NCBI GenBank assembly: GCA_014762625.1
Contig: JABURQ010000107.1
Location: 1-58,630, forward strand
DNA: 58,630 nt
Direction: 5' to 3'
Source of the DNA: Planctomycetaceae bacterium
GTDB lineage: Bacteria > Planctomycetota > Planctomycetia > Planctomycetales > Planctomycetaceae
Under the pieces are notes generated by a model, which worked only from the letters and a program-made list of their open reading frames with translations, was not told where the DNA came from and did no database searches. Shown here piece by piece: positions 27,348 to 35,999 of this stretch. Each line of letters starts with the position of its first letter. Within the stretch, counting starts at the first letter, position 1. A program made the position numbers and the translations under genes.

Positions 27348-29264
27348 CTAATCTTTCTCCAATGCTTCACCACGAGGCCTTGTCGCTTCATAGAGGATAC
27401 GATGATATTCCGCCTTCTCCGGTTGGTTCGTGAGGCGGTAGGCTTCGGTTAACCAACCCTGAATCTGAAAGTTCCACGGTTGAAGTTCCGCGGCTTTGGC
27501 TCCATATTTGATCGCCTCGTCCATACGCTTGAGACGCCCCAGAATATGGGCCATTCGACCGAGATATTGATATTCACTATCATTTAACCCGAGAAGCTTC
27601 TCGCCATAGGCAGCTGCAGTTTCCAAATCACCCAGATCGTGAAACAAGTAAGTGAGTTGCCGCAACGTATATTCGGATTGTGAATTAAATTTCAGCGCCT
27701 TCTCCAACGCAATAATGGCTTCCGTGTTATTGACTCCGGTGATCGCATAAGCTGTCCCCAAAATTGACAGGGTTTCTGCATCCTGCGGATGTTCGTCAAC
27801 CCAGGAGACGAGCTTGGGAATGGTCAGATTTGCGAGGACCTTGTCGTTGATCGCCTCGGCTTGACGAACCATGAACACGGCACTGTCTCTGTCAATCACT
27901 TCGGGTGCGAGTCTCGACTCCTGATACACGGAGATTTCTGAGTCTACGTCACTTTGAGAAGTCTGTGACGGCTGTCGTAAGATGCGATGATCGGTTTGTG
28001 CCGTGTGGGGAACGTCGTTCGCTTCAAGCTTGGGCATATGACAATTTATGCAGGAATCAGCACTGTCGATTTCGAGTCGCTGAGGCCGAGGTAAAGAACA
28101 TTCGACTGTCCCACCATCTTGATGGCAGTGGAGGCATTTCGATCGATAAAATTCAATTCGATTCTCTGCTGTGGGCAAGGAGTGTGGATCGTGGCAAGAC
28201 GTGCAACTCATCTCTCCCTGGCTCTCCATAAAACAGCGACTAGAGAGCATCTGTTCGGATTGTCCGACAGCTTGGGTTGTTTTCCCCTCTACTTTCGTAC
28301 CTTTAAGGAAGACGGTCCAGATGTCCGAAAGCGCCTGGCCAGCCCGAAAATCATAGTCCTTTTTGTCAGCATGCGTCACTCTGGACACTCCTTGCAAGTG
28401 ACATTGAAAACAAACGTCATTGCGATAGGGTTGATCCAGTTTTGAAGGGTTGAGGATCGGATCGCGAGAAGTGCCGGTTGTGAGTTCGCCCCGATGGAAG
28501 GCAATATGATCTTCTCCCGGACCGTGACAACGTTCGCAACTGATGCTCAACTCGATGATCGGGTTAGGTTGAAATACGTGTGGTCTACTCGCCACGTGAG
28601 CGGCCCGCCCGACATGACAATTGATGCAGCCGTCCAATATTTTACGTTCAAAATGCAAATTCTCTTTCTCATAACCCGGCGAGAGACCCCAGGTCTCTGA
28701 TCCTGAATACCATGTAATCGGGGACATATATAAATGTCCGTCAGCATAGTAAACGTAGGAATGCCCCCTTTGTCCCGATCCAATGGCAAAATCCATCTCC
28801 ACCTCTCGACGACACAATTCATTTCCTTCTGAGGAAAGAGCTTGTTCCGTGTGAAAAACTTTTCGATCCTCTTCTTGAACCTCATAGGCTAATCGAACGT
28901 CATAGGATGAAGCATAAGGAGCAAGAAAAAGTTCTTCATCAGTTGAAGACGGATTCTCGGGAAAGTTTTCCGCAAGACCGGCGGAACGTCCCATCGGATG
29001 AGTTGAATAAGCTTGCGAGATCTCTGGATGGCACTCCACACAATGGTTACTCCCCACAAAACCTTGATAAGGGGGGATAGCATCATGATCGGCGACTTCT
29101 CGTGCCTCGCTCTCACTCAGAGAAGTGTCAAGTTTATTCAGGGTTTTGTCCAGTTCCGCGATTGGATCTTGAAACAGTTCGTGAATCGCGATACGCCCCA
29201 AAATGACCGTCAACCCAATCACAAGAAGCGACAAGGTAATTGTTTTTGCGCGAAGATGTCTCAT
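27348..29264 (-). CDS. heptahaem cytochrome c with C-terminal TPRs
   Basis: 638 residues with an N-terminal membrane helix. Seven CxxCH haem sites are visible: CVECH (residues 75-79), CINCH, CERCH, CFQCH, CTSCH, CLHCH and a second CINCH; distal His residues abound. The arrangement resembles the cytochrome c554/nitrite-reductase-like multihaem group. From about residue 470 the protein turns into TPR helices. A periplasmic or surface electron carrier is the likely role, donor and acceptor unknown. Its ATG overlaps the stop of the upstream CRTAC1 gene, so the two are translationally coupled, and another CRTAC1 gene follows. Confidence 0.88.
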   Translation of the reverse strand: MRHLRAKTITLSLLVIGLTVILGRIAIHELFQDPIAELDKTLNKLDTSLSESEAREVADHDAIPPYQGFVGSNHCVECHPEISQAYSTHPMGRSAGLAENFPENPSSTDEELFLAPYASSYDVRLAYEVQEEDRKVFHTEQALSSEGNELCRREVEMDFAIGSGQRGHSYVYYADGHLYMSPITWYSGSETWGLSPGYEKENLHFERKILDGCINCHVGRAAHVASRPHVFQPNPIIELSISCERCHGPGEDHIAFHRGELTTGTSRDPILNPSKLDQPYRNDVCFQCHLQGVSRVTHADKKDYDFRAGQALSDIWTVFLKGTKVEGKTTQAVGQSEQMLSSRCFMESQGEMSCTSCHDPHSLPTAENRIEFYRSKCLHCHQDGGTVECSLPRPQRLEIDSADSCINCHMPKLEANDVPHTAQTDHRILRQPSQTSQSDVDSEISVYQESRLAPEVIDRDSAVFMVRQAEAINDKVLANLTIPKLVSWVDEHPQDAETLSILGTAYAITGVNNTEAIIALEKALKFNSQSEYTLRQLTYLFHDLGDLETAAAYGEKLLGLNDSEYQYLGRMAHILGRLKRMDEAIKYGAKAAELQPWNFQIQGWLTEAYRLTNQPEKAEYHRILYEATRPRGEALEKD

Positions 29265-31069
29265 GGAGTGATCATCGCCTCCTGAATCAGGATTTCCTGA
29301 TCCACCGGCACCGCATCAACGACGCTCTTCAGTCCAGATGGCCACCGTACTTCAATCGAGGTATTTGAATCGGATTCCCCCAGGCCGAAGAAGAGAGAAT
29401 GTTCGTGAGAGGCGCAGTAGCTGGTCCCTCCCGGTAGCTGGCCGTAGAGATGCTGGTCACCCTGTACGATCTTGACCAAAGCGCCGATACCGTTTCTGTT
29501 ACTCGTCGTCCCCAGGAGATTAACCTTCAGCCAATGACCGGTTCGTTTGTCATTTCTTAGGATGGCCGCATCATCGAGCTGATGGCTGATCGCCAGATCA
29601 ATATCTCCATCGCGATCAAAGTCACCTTTCGCAACGCCCCGTCCCAGGAGCTCTCGGTTGAAATATTCTCCGCTTTCAGTCGAAGAACATTCCGTCCAAC
29701 GTGAACCGGAACTGGTGAAGAGCTGCGGTTGCATTTTAAATGCGTCTCCACTCTCCGTAAAAGAATCGTCGATGTGACCGTTGGCGACGAAAATATCTTC
29801 TGAGCCGTTACAGTCGAAATCCGCAATGATCGTGCCGAATCCAAGAGACTTAAGAGTGGGGAGATGGAGCCCGCAATCTTGAGTGACATCCGTAAACATG
29901 CCGTTGCCGAGTCCACGATACAGCGTATTAAAATCGGATGTAAAGTGGGTCAGATATAAGTCGGGATGACCATCGTGATTGACGTCTCCGAAGCCCACCC
30001 CCATGCTGGCTTGATAGAGTCCTTTGCCGCTAACGGCAGCCCCGGCCAGGATGGCAGTCTCCTCGAATACAAGATCCCCTTTGTTGATAAATAAATGGTT
30101 GGCAGTTGTATCATTGGCGACATAAATGTCGGCGTGTCGATCTCCATTGAAGTCGGCAATCACAACCCCCAACGATTTACTTCCGGGAGCGTCCAATCCC
30201 GATTCAGATAATTTTTCGGTAAAGGTTCCATCACCGCCATTAACGAAAAACCGATTCACTTGGGGATCGACGTCCTTTGGATGACAGATTCCGGGTTTGC
30301 CACTCGCACGGAAGCACTGTATGGGAGATGAAGGGTCGTAGACCGTATAATTGCAGACGAATAGGTCAACACTACCATCTTCGTTCAAATCGCCCCAAGC
30401 AGCGCTCGCTCCCCAATCTCTGTTAACGAGATTGGACGCAAGCGTCGCTTCAGCAAATGTGCCGTCTCCCATGTTTCTATAAAACGTGTCCAAGCCGACA
30501 TTCGTAATGTAAATGTCATCGAAACCGTCGTTATCGTAATCAGCAACGGCAACCCCCTGGCTATAACCGTTTTCCCGCAGTCCTGCTTGGTTCGTGACGT
30601 TTATGAATCTTTCACCTTCGAGATTCCGATAAAGTTGGTCGATGGGGTTCGTTGCGCGATCTTCCTGGAGGGGGCTACCGCCTTGTCCTAAGAGAAGATC
30701 AATGTAACCATCTCGGTCATAATCGACCCATGCCACACTGCCGCCGGTCGCTTGGGTCATCAACTTTTCAGCGGATTCGCCATTGTCGTATTGAAAGTTG
30801 ACCCCCAATTCTTGCGCAACATCCTGAAAATGAGGACATGAATAATCGGAACTGTCATCTGGATGTTGCGACAACTTCTCTAGCTCTAGACCGGAGAGTA
30901 AGGACTCGTTGGGTTCCAATTCTTCGTTTTGAGAGTCAACAGGTGCGATCGTTTCAGCCTGTCCTGTCGAGGACTTATGAGAATCTGTGCAGCCGGTAAA
31001 AGCGATGGTGGCGGCATTTGCCAACACGAATAGATGAGTCACGTATCTGTTCAAGCTGCGCATTGCCAT
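29261..31069 (-). CDS. CRTAC1 (FG-GAP/ASPIC-UnbV) lipoprotein
   Basis: About 602 residues from ATG 31069, chosen because GGAGGG lies about 11 bases upstream and the signal peptide with lipobox (IAFTGC) follows directly; an upstream frame to 31189 has no such features. Seven or more FG-GAP repeats are readable (DYDRDGYIDLLLGQGG, DYDNDGFDDIYITNVG, DLNEDGSVDLFVCNYT, DFNGDRHADIYVANDT, DVNHDGHPDLYLTHFT, DFDCNGSEDIFVANGH, DFDRDGDIDLAI), each with Asp ligands for Ca2+. An ASPIC/UnbV domain closes the protein (HEHSLFFGLGE, VRWPSGLKS). It is coupled to the heptahaem cytochrome downstream. Confidence 0.88.
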   Translation of the reverse strand: MAMRSLNRYVTHLFVLANAATIAFTGCTDSHKSSTGQAETIAPVDSQNEELEPNESLLSGLELEKLSQHPDDSSDYSCPHFQDVAQELGVNFQYDNGESAEKLMTQATGGSVAWVDYDRDGYIDLLLGQGGSPLQEDRATNPIDQLYRNLEGERFINVTNQAGLRENGYSQGVAVADYDNDGFDDIYITNVGLDTFYRNMGDGTFAEATLASNLVNRDWGASAAWGDLNEDGSVDLFVCNYTVYDPSSPIQCFRASGKPGICHPKDVDPQVNRFFVNGGDGTFTEKLSESGLDAPGSKSLGVVIADFNGDRHADIYVANDTTANHLFINKGDLVFEETAILAGAAVSGKGLYQASMGVGFGDVNHDGHPDLYLTHFTSDFNTLYRGLGNGMFTDVTQDCGLHLPTLKSLGFGTIIADFDCNGSEDIFVANGHIDDSFTESGDAFKMQPQLFTSSGSRWTECSSTESGEYFNRELLGRGVAKGDFDRDGDIDLAISHQLDDAAILRNDKRTGHWLKVNLLGTTSNRNGIGALVKIVQGDQHLYGQLPGGTSYCASHEHSLFFGLGESDSNTSIEVRWPSGLKSVVDAVPVDQEILIQEAMITP

Positions 31070-31343
31070 GACCGAGAAATCCCTCCTTCGACATTCAGTC
31101 GTGGAACGGAGACCGTCGCCACAAACTGGCTTTCCCTCTGAGAGACTGCTTTCTATCTCTAGTCTCCTTGCGAACAAAAAGACAACCAATCGCTATTCGC
31201 TGGTCACATTGCCGAGCTTTTGGGATCTGGCGGGGGTTGCCCTCGTTTCGGGAAAACAAATGAGAAACCCCGGCTCTCATTTTCGGAGCCAATCACCAAT
31301 CAATCAGCTAAAACAACGACTCATGACACTGCCATATCAACAT

Positions 31344-31386
31344 AAACAAACCACGATCCTCTTATGTCGAAAATCGTGGTTTGTTT
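31344..31386 (-). terminator. intrinsic terminator after the DUF1559 gene
   Basis: A perfect 14-bp stem (AAACAAACCACGAT at 31344-31357 with its complement at 31373-31386) and a 15-base loop. T-rich arms on both sides would let it act in either direction. It lies 30 bases after the stop of the DUF1559 gene and separates it from the CRTAC1/cytochrome genes, so the cluster may form at least two transcripts. Confidence 0.75.
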
Positions 31387-31415
31387 TGAGTCTTATGCTG
31401 AGAAGCTGCAAGAGA

Positions 31416-32540
31416 TCAGAACTCTCCAGCCACATCACCACCACCAGCAGTCATCAGCGATCGTAAAGTTCCCTGACGAGCAGGTTGTGACCCTTCGGGA
31501 CCGAGTCCTGTGTCAATATTTTCGCTAATAAAGTGCACAGAACCGTCGCCCATCATCGCATGAGCCCCCCCGGTGTGGATACTGGAGAAGCCGGTACAGC
31601 GCGGATCACCCCAATCAGTAGGTGTGAGTGCATTGATGGACTCTCCGGAACTGATCGGTCCATAGGGAGCAATCCACAAAGCATCTCGGTTGATTTTCCC
31701 TGGATTCAATTCACCAGTAACAGAATCTCTTCCTACCCAATGGTGGTTTTCAAAGACAGCAATGGTATTGGATGCCCCGTCGCTCAACTGTGCAAGTCGA
31801 GCGGAACCACGCCCCCAGAAAACCCCACGATGGCGGGGATAGTTGTCCCAATCGTGACTGTAGTGTTCCACCCAATGATTGTGCGACCATGCAGCTTGAT
31901 TTCGTTGGCCAGCGTCGCCGCAATCTTTCCAACCCGTCCAGACAAACCCCATATTTCCGACGTAGTCAGTGCGTCCTCCTTCGTAATAGGGGCCACTAGA
32001 AAAGCCACCTCCAAGGGCATTTCCCTCGTAAGTCAGTACACCCCGAGTAATTTTGGATTGCGGATTGCTGGGACAAATCAGGTTTGGAATCACGGTTGCA
32101 GCCCCAGCTCGAACAACAGGATGGTCATAACCCTGACCACTGCCGGAGGGATTTGTCAGATGCTGGATCATCTGATTATAGAGAGGTGCCTGATCCATGT
32201 AGGGAAGAACCCCTGTAATCCAAGACAGACCGAGCCACTGTTGAGGTTGGTTTTGCGAAGGGTCTCTTCCGGTTTGATTTTGGCTGGTCGGATAAGGCAA
32301 TGTTCCGTCATAACACATCGGAAACATCTGAAAAGTGTCGTGGTAATTGTGAAGCGCCAACCCAATCTGCTTCATATTGTTCTTGCAGGATGATCGGCGG
32401 GCAGCTTCACGGGCCTGCTGTACGGCAGGCAACAAGAGCGCCACCAGCACAGCAATAATGGCAATCACGACCAACAGCTCAATCAGCGTGAAGGCACGCC
32501 TCACTCGCGTAAATGAGCGGGATAATCTCGGGACAAGCAT
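31416..32540 (-). CDS. DUF1559 prepilin-like protein
   Basis: 374 residues from ATG 32540, which follows a GAGGAG site. It has a type IV prepilin-like leader, RRAFTLIELLVVIAIIAVLV, followed by LLPAVQQAREAARRSSCKNN. The DUF1559 body follows, and the family's C-terminal H-x9-DG element appears (GGAHAMMGDGSVHFISE). These proteins are pseudopilin-like and extremely common in planctomycetes, usually many per genome. A prepilin peptidase would cut before Phe-Thr-Leu. A small lipoprotein gene upstream is a common partner. Confidence 0.92.
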   Translation of the reverse strand: MLVPRLSRSFTRVRRAFTLIELLVVIAIIAVLVALLLPAVQQAREAARRSSCKNNMKQIGLALHNYHDTFQMFPMCYDGTLPYPTSQNQTGRDPSQNQPQQWLGLSWITGVLPYMDQAPLYNQMIQHLTNPSGSGQGYDHPVVRAGAATVIPNLICPSNPQSKITRGVLTYEGNALGGGFSSGPYYEGGRTDYVGNMGFVWTGWKDCGDAGQRNQAAWSHNHWVEHYSHDWDNYPRHRGVFWGRGSARLAQLSDGASNTIAVFENHHWVGRDSVTGELNPGKINRDALWIAPYGPISSGESINALTPTDWGDPRCTGFSSIHTGGAHAMMGDGSVHFISENIDTGLGPEGSQPARQGTLRSLMTAGGGDVAGEF

Positions 32541-32703
32541 AGAGCACTCCTCAGAAAGAGAAAAAACGAAATGAAACAAGTACCAGAAGAAAGGGCCACT
32601 CCTTGAAAGAGGTGGCTACCTTCATTGAAGTTGAATATGTGATTTACGGATTCAGATGAGGAAATTGGAAACCATCGATTCGATGATCATCTGAAGGATT
32701 CTA

Positions 32704-32898
32704 CTATTGTGAATCATCCGCAGGGGGACCTTTACGACCATATTTTTCGTATTCTGCCGCTGCTTTTGCAGCTTCTTGTTCAGCTTCATCGGTCTCTAAG
32801 TGAGAAGTATCAGCCGGGATCTCATCGCCGCCTCCACAACCTGTCAAAACGACTGGAAAGAAGGCGAAGAAGAGAAGTGGCAAAAGCGTCTTTTTCAT
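32704..32898 (-). CDS. small lipoprotein next to the DUF1559 gene
   Basis: 64 residues: a short signal peptide ending in VVLTGCGGG (lipobox), then a charged Ala/Glu-rich helix (EAEQEAAKAAAEYEKY) and a hydrophilic end. Such tiny lipoproteins often sit beside DUF1559 genes in planctomycetes. Function is unknown; its place suggests it assists or anchors the pseudopilin. Confidence 0.75.
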   Translation of the reverse strand: MKKTLLPLLFFAFFPVVLTGCGGGDEIPADTSHLETDEAEQEAAKAAAEYEKYGRKGPPADDSQ

Positions 32899-33118
32899 TG
32901 TGTGGGGCCCATTTACGATAAATACTCAAACCATGTAATCTTTGAAGATTCCACGAGATAACCACTAAATGTGTGTGTGAGGTTTAGAAGAATAAGCCTT
33001 TACTGAATGTCAAGCAATAAAAAAACACATTTTTTGCAAGAAATTTCAAAGAAACGAGCCTTAAAACCCTTGATTTATGCCAACGCGATGGACAATGAAT
33101 GCTCCTCAACAAACTCCA

Positions 33119-34495
33119 TCAGGGGCTCTGGTCAAACACCTGTTTCATTCTGCCTTTTAAGCTGTGAGGCTGTTTCCCAGGATCTTCGGGACCGGAATCA
33201 CTGATCATACTTTCCCCTCCTTGGCTCCGTATACGATAATTCAGTGAGGAAAGCACCTCCGTTTGCCCTAACTGCTCGATGTAACCATGCATTTCCATCA
33301 CCAAACCCCATTTCAGGGCGCGGCCGTCGGTTTTGTAAAGTTTTTCCTCCAGGAGCTTCCCAGCAATTGCTAATTCTTGAGTCTCAATCGCCTCTTGTTC
33401 TCTCCCAAGTTGTCGTAGAATTTCGGCTTTTAACCAACGAGAACGCCAGGAAAAAGGGTCTATTTCCAGCGATTTTTCCAACGCTTCCAGTCCTTTTTGT
33501 TGCTGCTGGGTTTGTCTGAGCAACCAAGCCCGATGCCTCCAGAATCGAGCATCTTTCATGGCCTCGGGCGGGGCTTTCTGGAGAAGCTCGATCACCCGAT
33601 CCGTTTTACCGAAGTAAGCATTCAGCTCGAGATGAAATGCCAGAATTTCAATATTTTGAGGATACTTCTTAAGACAATCATTGATCAAAGTTTGATTGCC
33701 GGGGGCGATCGGTGATTTTTCGAATTCATCATCGGCTTTTGATCGGTTTTCATATTTCGCTTTGTAAATCGCTTCTGCAACTTCGAATGTTTCGTCTTCC
33801 GGATAATGCTTTCTCCAATTTTGAACCTGAACGAGACCGGAGGTGAATCCCATGGCGTTCGTCAAAATCAGATAGGCATAAGCCTCTGGCGGCTCGGCAT
33901 TTCTTTTCATCGACTCTCGAATCTGATCGACCATTTTTTGACGCTGAATGGAGAGAGCGTAGAAAGTAATCAATCGCTGATGAGCGTGAGTATTTTCAGG
34001 ATCCAACTCCAGAATTCGTTTCCAGGTGCTTTCGGCTTCATAGGCTAGATGCAGATCGCTTGATAGTATTTCACCGCGGTAGGACAGCGCAGCGATGGCG
34101 GCTTGATAGCCGTCACTCACTCTTCCCAATGTATCGGCCGCCTCAGCAAGCTCACCAGATTGGAGTTGTGCTTCCGCCAGAAACATCAGAGCGTCATTAT
34201 TATCGGCATCCCAGTCCAGCCACTTCTGAGCTACGATCTCCAGACGCCCCCACTCTTCCTTGTTGACCGCTTCAGAGCTTAGAGCACGGAATTGTTCCTG
34301 TTGTTTTTCCGCACGATTCTGAAGACTGACGAAAACTCCCAAGCCGGCCCCCACAAGCAGAAAGACCAACGTAATCAAAAGCAGCCGACCAAGACCGTTT
34401 TTTTGGGGGGGTGAAGGATCAATTTCCGATGAAGTATCATTAGAGTCATCAGAACCAGATTTTTCTTGATTTACTACCTGATCGGCGGTCATCAA
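33119..34495 (-). CDS. membrane-anchored TPR protein
   Basis: 458 residues. A Ser/Asp-rich cytoplasmic N-terminus, one membrane helix (LLLITLVFLLVGAGLGVFV, about residues 38-56), then about eight TPR-like helical pairs over the rest (WLDWDADNNDALMFLAEAQL, LELDPENTHAHQRLI, LEIDPFSWRSRWLKAE). TPR arrays bind proteins, so this may organise the products of the downstream cluster. An AAGG site precedes ATG 34495, and it is the first gene of the minus-strand cluster. Confidence 0.82.
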   Translation of the reverse strand: MMTADQVVNQEKSGSDDSNDTSSEIDPSPPQKNGLGRLLLITLVFLLVGAGLGVFVSLQNRAEKQQEQFRALSSEAVNKEEWGRLEIVAQKWLDWDADNNDALMFLAEAQLQSGELAEAADTLGRVSDGYQAAIAALSYRGEILSSDLHLAYEAESTWKRILELDPENTHAHQRLITFYALSIQRQKMVDQIRESMKRNAEPPEAYAYLILTNAMGFTSGLVQVQNWRKHYPEDETFEVAEAIYKAKYENRSKADDEFEKSPIAPGNQTLINDCLKKYPQNIEILAFHLELNAYFGKTDRVIELLQKAPPEAMKDARFWRHRAWLLRQTQQQQKGLEALEKSLEIDPFSWRSRWLKAEILRQLGREQEAIETQELAIAGKLLEEKLYKTDGRALKWGLVMEMHGYIEQLGQTEVLSSLNYRIRSQGGESMISDSGPEDPGKQPHSLKGRMKQVFDQSP

Positions 34496-35342
34496 TACCT
34501 TCCCCGAGGCGAAATTATTGAATGGATAAGAAGTCCAAATTAATTGTATCCTAAGTCCTCCCCCAACTCATCATCAATCTACCAAGACTCAAGGCCGATT
34601 GAGGAAGCTCTCGGGAAGAGTATCGCATCCTTCATCTAATCACTGTACGTGATAAAACTGCCGAAAACGCTGAGGGCAGGATCGGCATCGCGGAGAGGAT
34701 CATCAAACCAAAAACACTGGGAGATAGGGCGGAGCCAGCAACTCTCCAGAGGTTGAAATCGAAGCTATTGGCGAGTGATCATAGCCGCAGAAAATGGCCG
34801 AAGTCCCTTCGGTTCAGCCGACGAAACACGATTTCGTCGGAAAACAGCCTCGGCGCGGTTCCGTCTTGAATGAGGACAGGTGGTGAGGATAGTACCATAG
34901 CCTTTGGTAAAGTCGGCAGCACTACCTCTGAATTCCTAGTCGATACTGGTCACGATGTAACGCTCTGAACCGACTGCCGTTGCGGTCAATGATCAGATGG
35001 ATGCGACAACAGGCCCGACTGTTTGTCCGTGTCGATCATTGGCTGGTTAATGGAAACCAGACGGATGTTTCGTCGAAACCCTTTGATCGCTGCTTGCAGA
35101 GCCTGAACTACTAGAATCGAACCCGGATGACGAAATGCTTCAGGCGACATGAGATTTCGGAAAATTTTGTTGGTATCTGCATTGTTGCTTGTTCGACACA
35201 AACTTCTATTCGATGTACCCAGAAGACTGATCTTCATAAAGACACAAAAAGCACTGTCCCAATTTCCCTGAAGAGCCATCGACAATTCTTCCGATATCAA
35301 CTATAGACGTCGCGTTTCAACTCCAAAGCTGTCACGTAATCT
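34496..35342. other. intergenic region with hairpin and possible transposase relic
   Basis: No confident gene. A perfect 9-bp inverted repeat CCGACGAAA (34818-34826) / TTTCGTCGG (34832-34840) with a 5-base loop is present. On the minus strand around 35015-34945 a frame reads RIHLIIDRNGSRFRALH, which resembles the KIHL-x-x-D-x-x-G segment of IS5-type transposases but is too short to be sure. A 104-codon minus-strand frame at 34986-35300 has no recognisable features. The region should contain the promoters for the TPR gene (minus) and the Cys-rich gene (plus). Confidence 0.35.
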
Positions 35343-35804
35343 ATGTGGTATCGAACTGTCAAACCCTGGTTGACTGTGCTGCTTGTGCTTTCACAAGTTG
35401 TTGCGACCACTCCTCTTCATGCGAATAGCAGTCATTTTGGGGCGAAATGCTGTTGTACGGAGAAGTCCCCTTCCAATTCCTGTTGCTGCCATCATCAAGA
35501 AGCCCCTGCTTCAAAGTCCTGTTGCCATTCTGCTAAGGCGGAACGCTCGAAAGCTTCGTCGGCCAATCACGGCTGCCAGTCGATTTGCGGGTGTGGATGC
35601 CAGCAGACGACGCAGCAGAAAGCTCCGCTCTCTTCCTCCTCAGATCCAGACGAACTGGTCCAACGCTCGACCGAATTCACAGGCGAGCAAATCGTGGACG
35701 AGGCTGTGAATGCCGGGATTCCCACACGACCGGAGGCACTCGAACGTCACACGTTCTTCTTTGAATTGCCTCAAGAACTGCTTTTCTGTTCCTGGCTGAT
35801 TTAA
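35343..35804 (+). CDS. exported Cys-rich protein leading metal efflux module 2
   Basis: 153 residues. The signal peptide (WLTVLLVLSQVVATTPLHA) is followed by a Cys/His-rich stretch (residues about 36-82) with CCC, SCCCHH, SCCH and CQSICGCGC, giving twelve cysteines in under 50 residues. The second half is less biased and ends in LFCSWLI. It lies about 195 bases before the CusB-like adaptor. The composition resembles a metallothionein-like binder, and a copper-buffering role before export is inferred. Compare the 154-residue His/Cys-rich protein at 6867-7331, with the same operon position and a matching tail. Confidence 0.68.
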   Translation: MWYRTVKPWLTVLLVLSQVVATTPLHANSSHFGAKCCCTEKSPSNSCCCHHQEAPASKSCCHSAKAERSKASSANHGCQSICGCGCQQTTQQKAPLSSSSDPDELVQRSTEFTGEQIVDEAVNAGIPTRPEALERHTFFFELPQELLFCSWLI

Positions 35805-35870
35805 ATCAGCACCTTCTTCCGATCGCTGCTGCGCCGGCGATGAGGAACAGAATTCGCTCACGACCTGACT

Positions 35871-35886
35871 CCACCGAAAGCGGTGG
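35871..35886 (+). repeat. short hairpin between Cys-rich gene and adaptor gene
   Basis: CCACCG, loop AAAG, CGGTGG: a perfect 6-bp stem with a tetraloop in the leader of the adaptor gene. No T-run follows, so it is not a clear terminator; it might set the ratio of the two products. Confidence 0.3.
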
Positions 35887-35999
35887 TCTACTCCGATTGT
35901 TGATCCGCTCAGACTCGATCTCTCAGCGATTTCCACGATCGACAGCAATAGGCTCGTGACTCCCGTTTTCCCGGTCACCCATTAAGGAGGATCCGGCCC

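Noticed and set aside
31533-32393. 286-codon plus-strand frame opposite the DUF1559 gene
   Set aside because: The DUF1559 protein on the minus strand is unmistakable; the plus product has no features.
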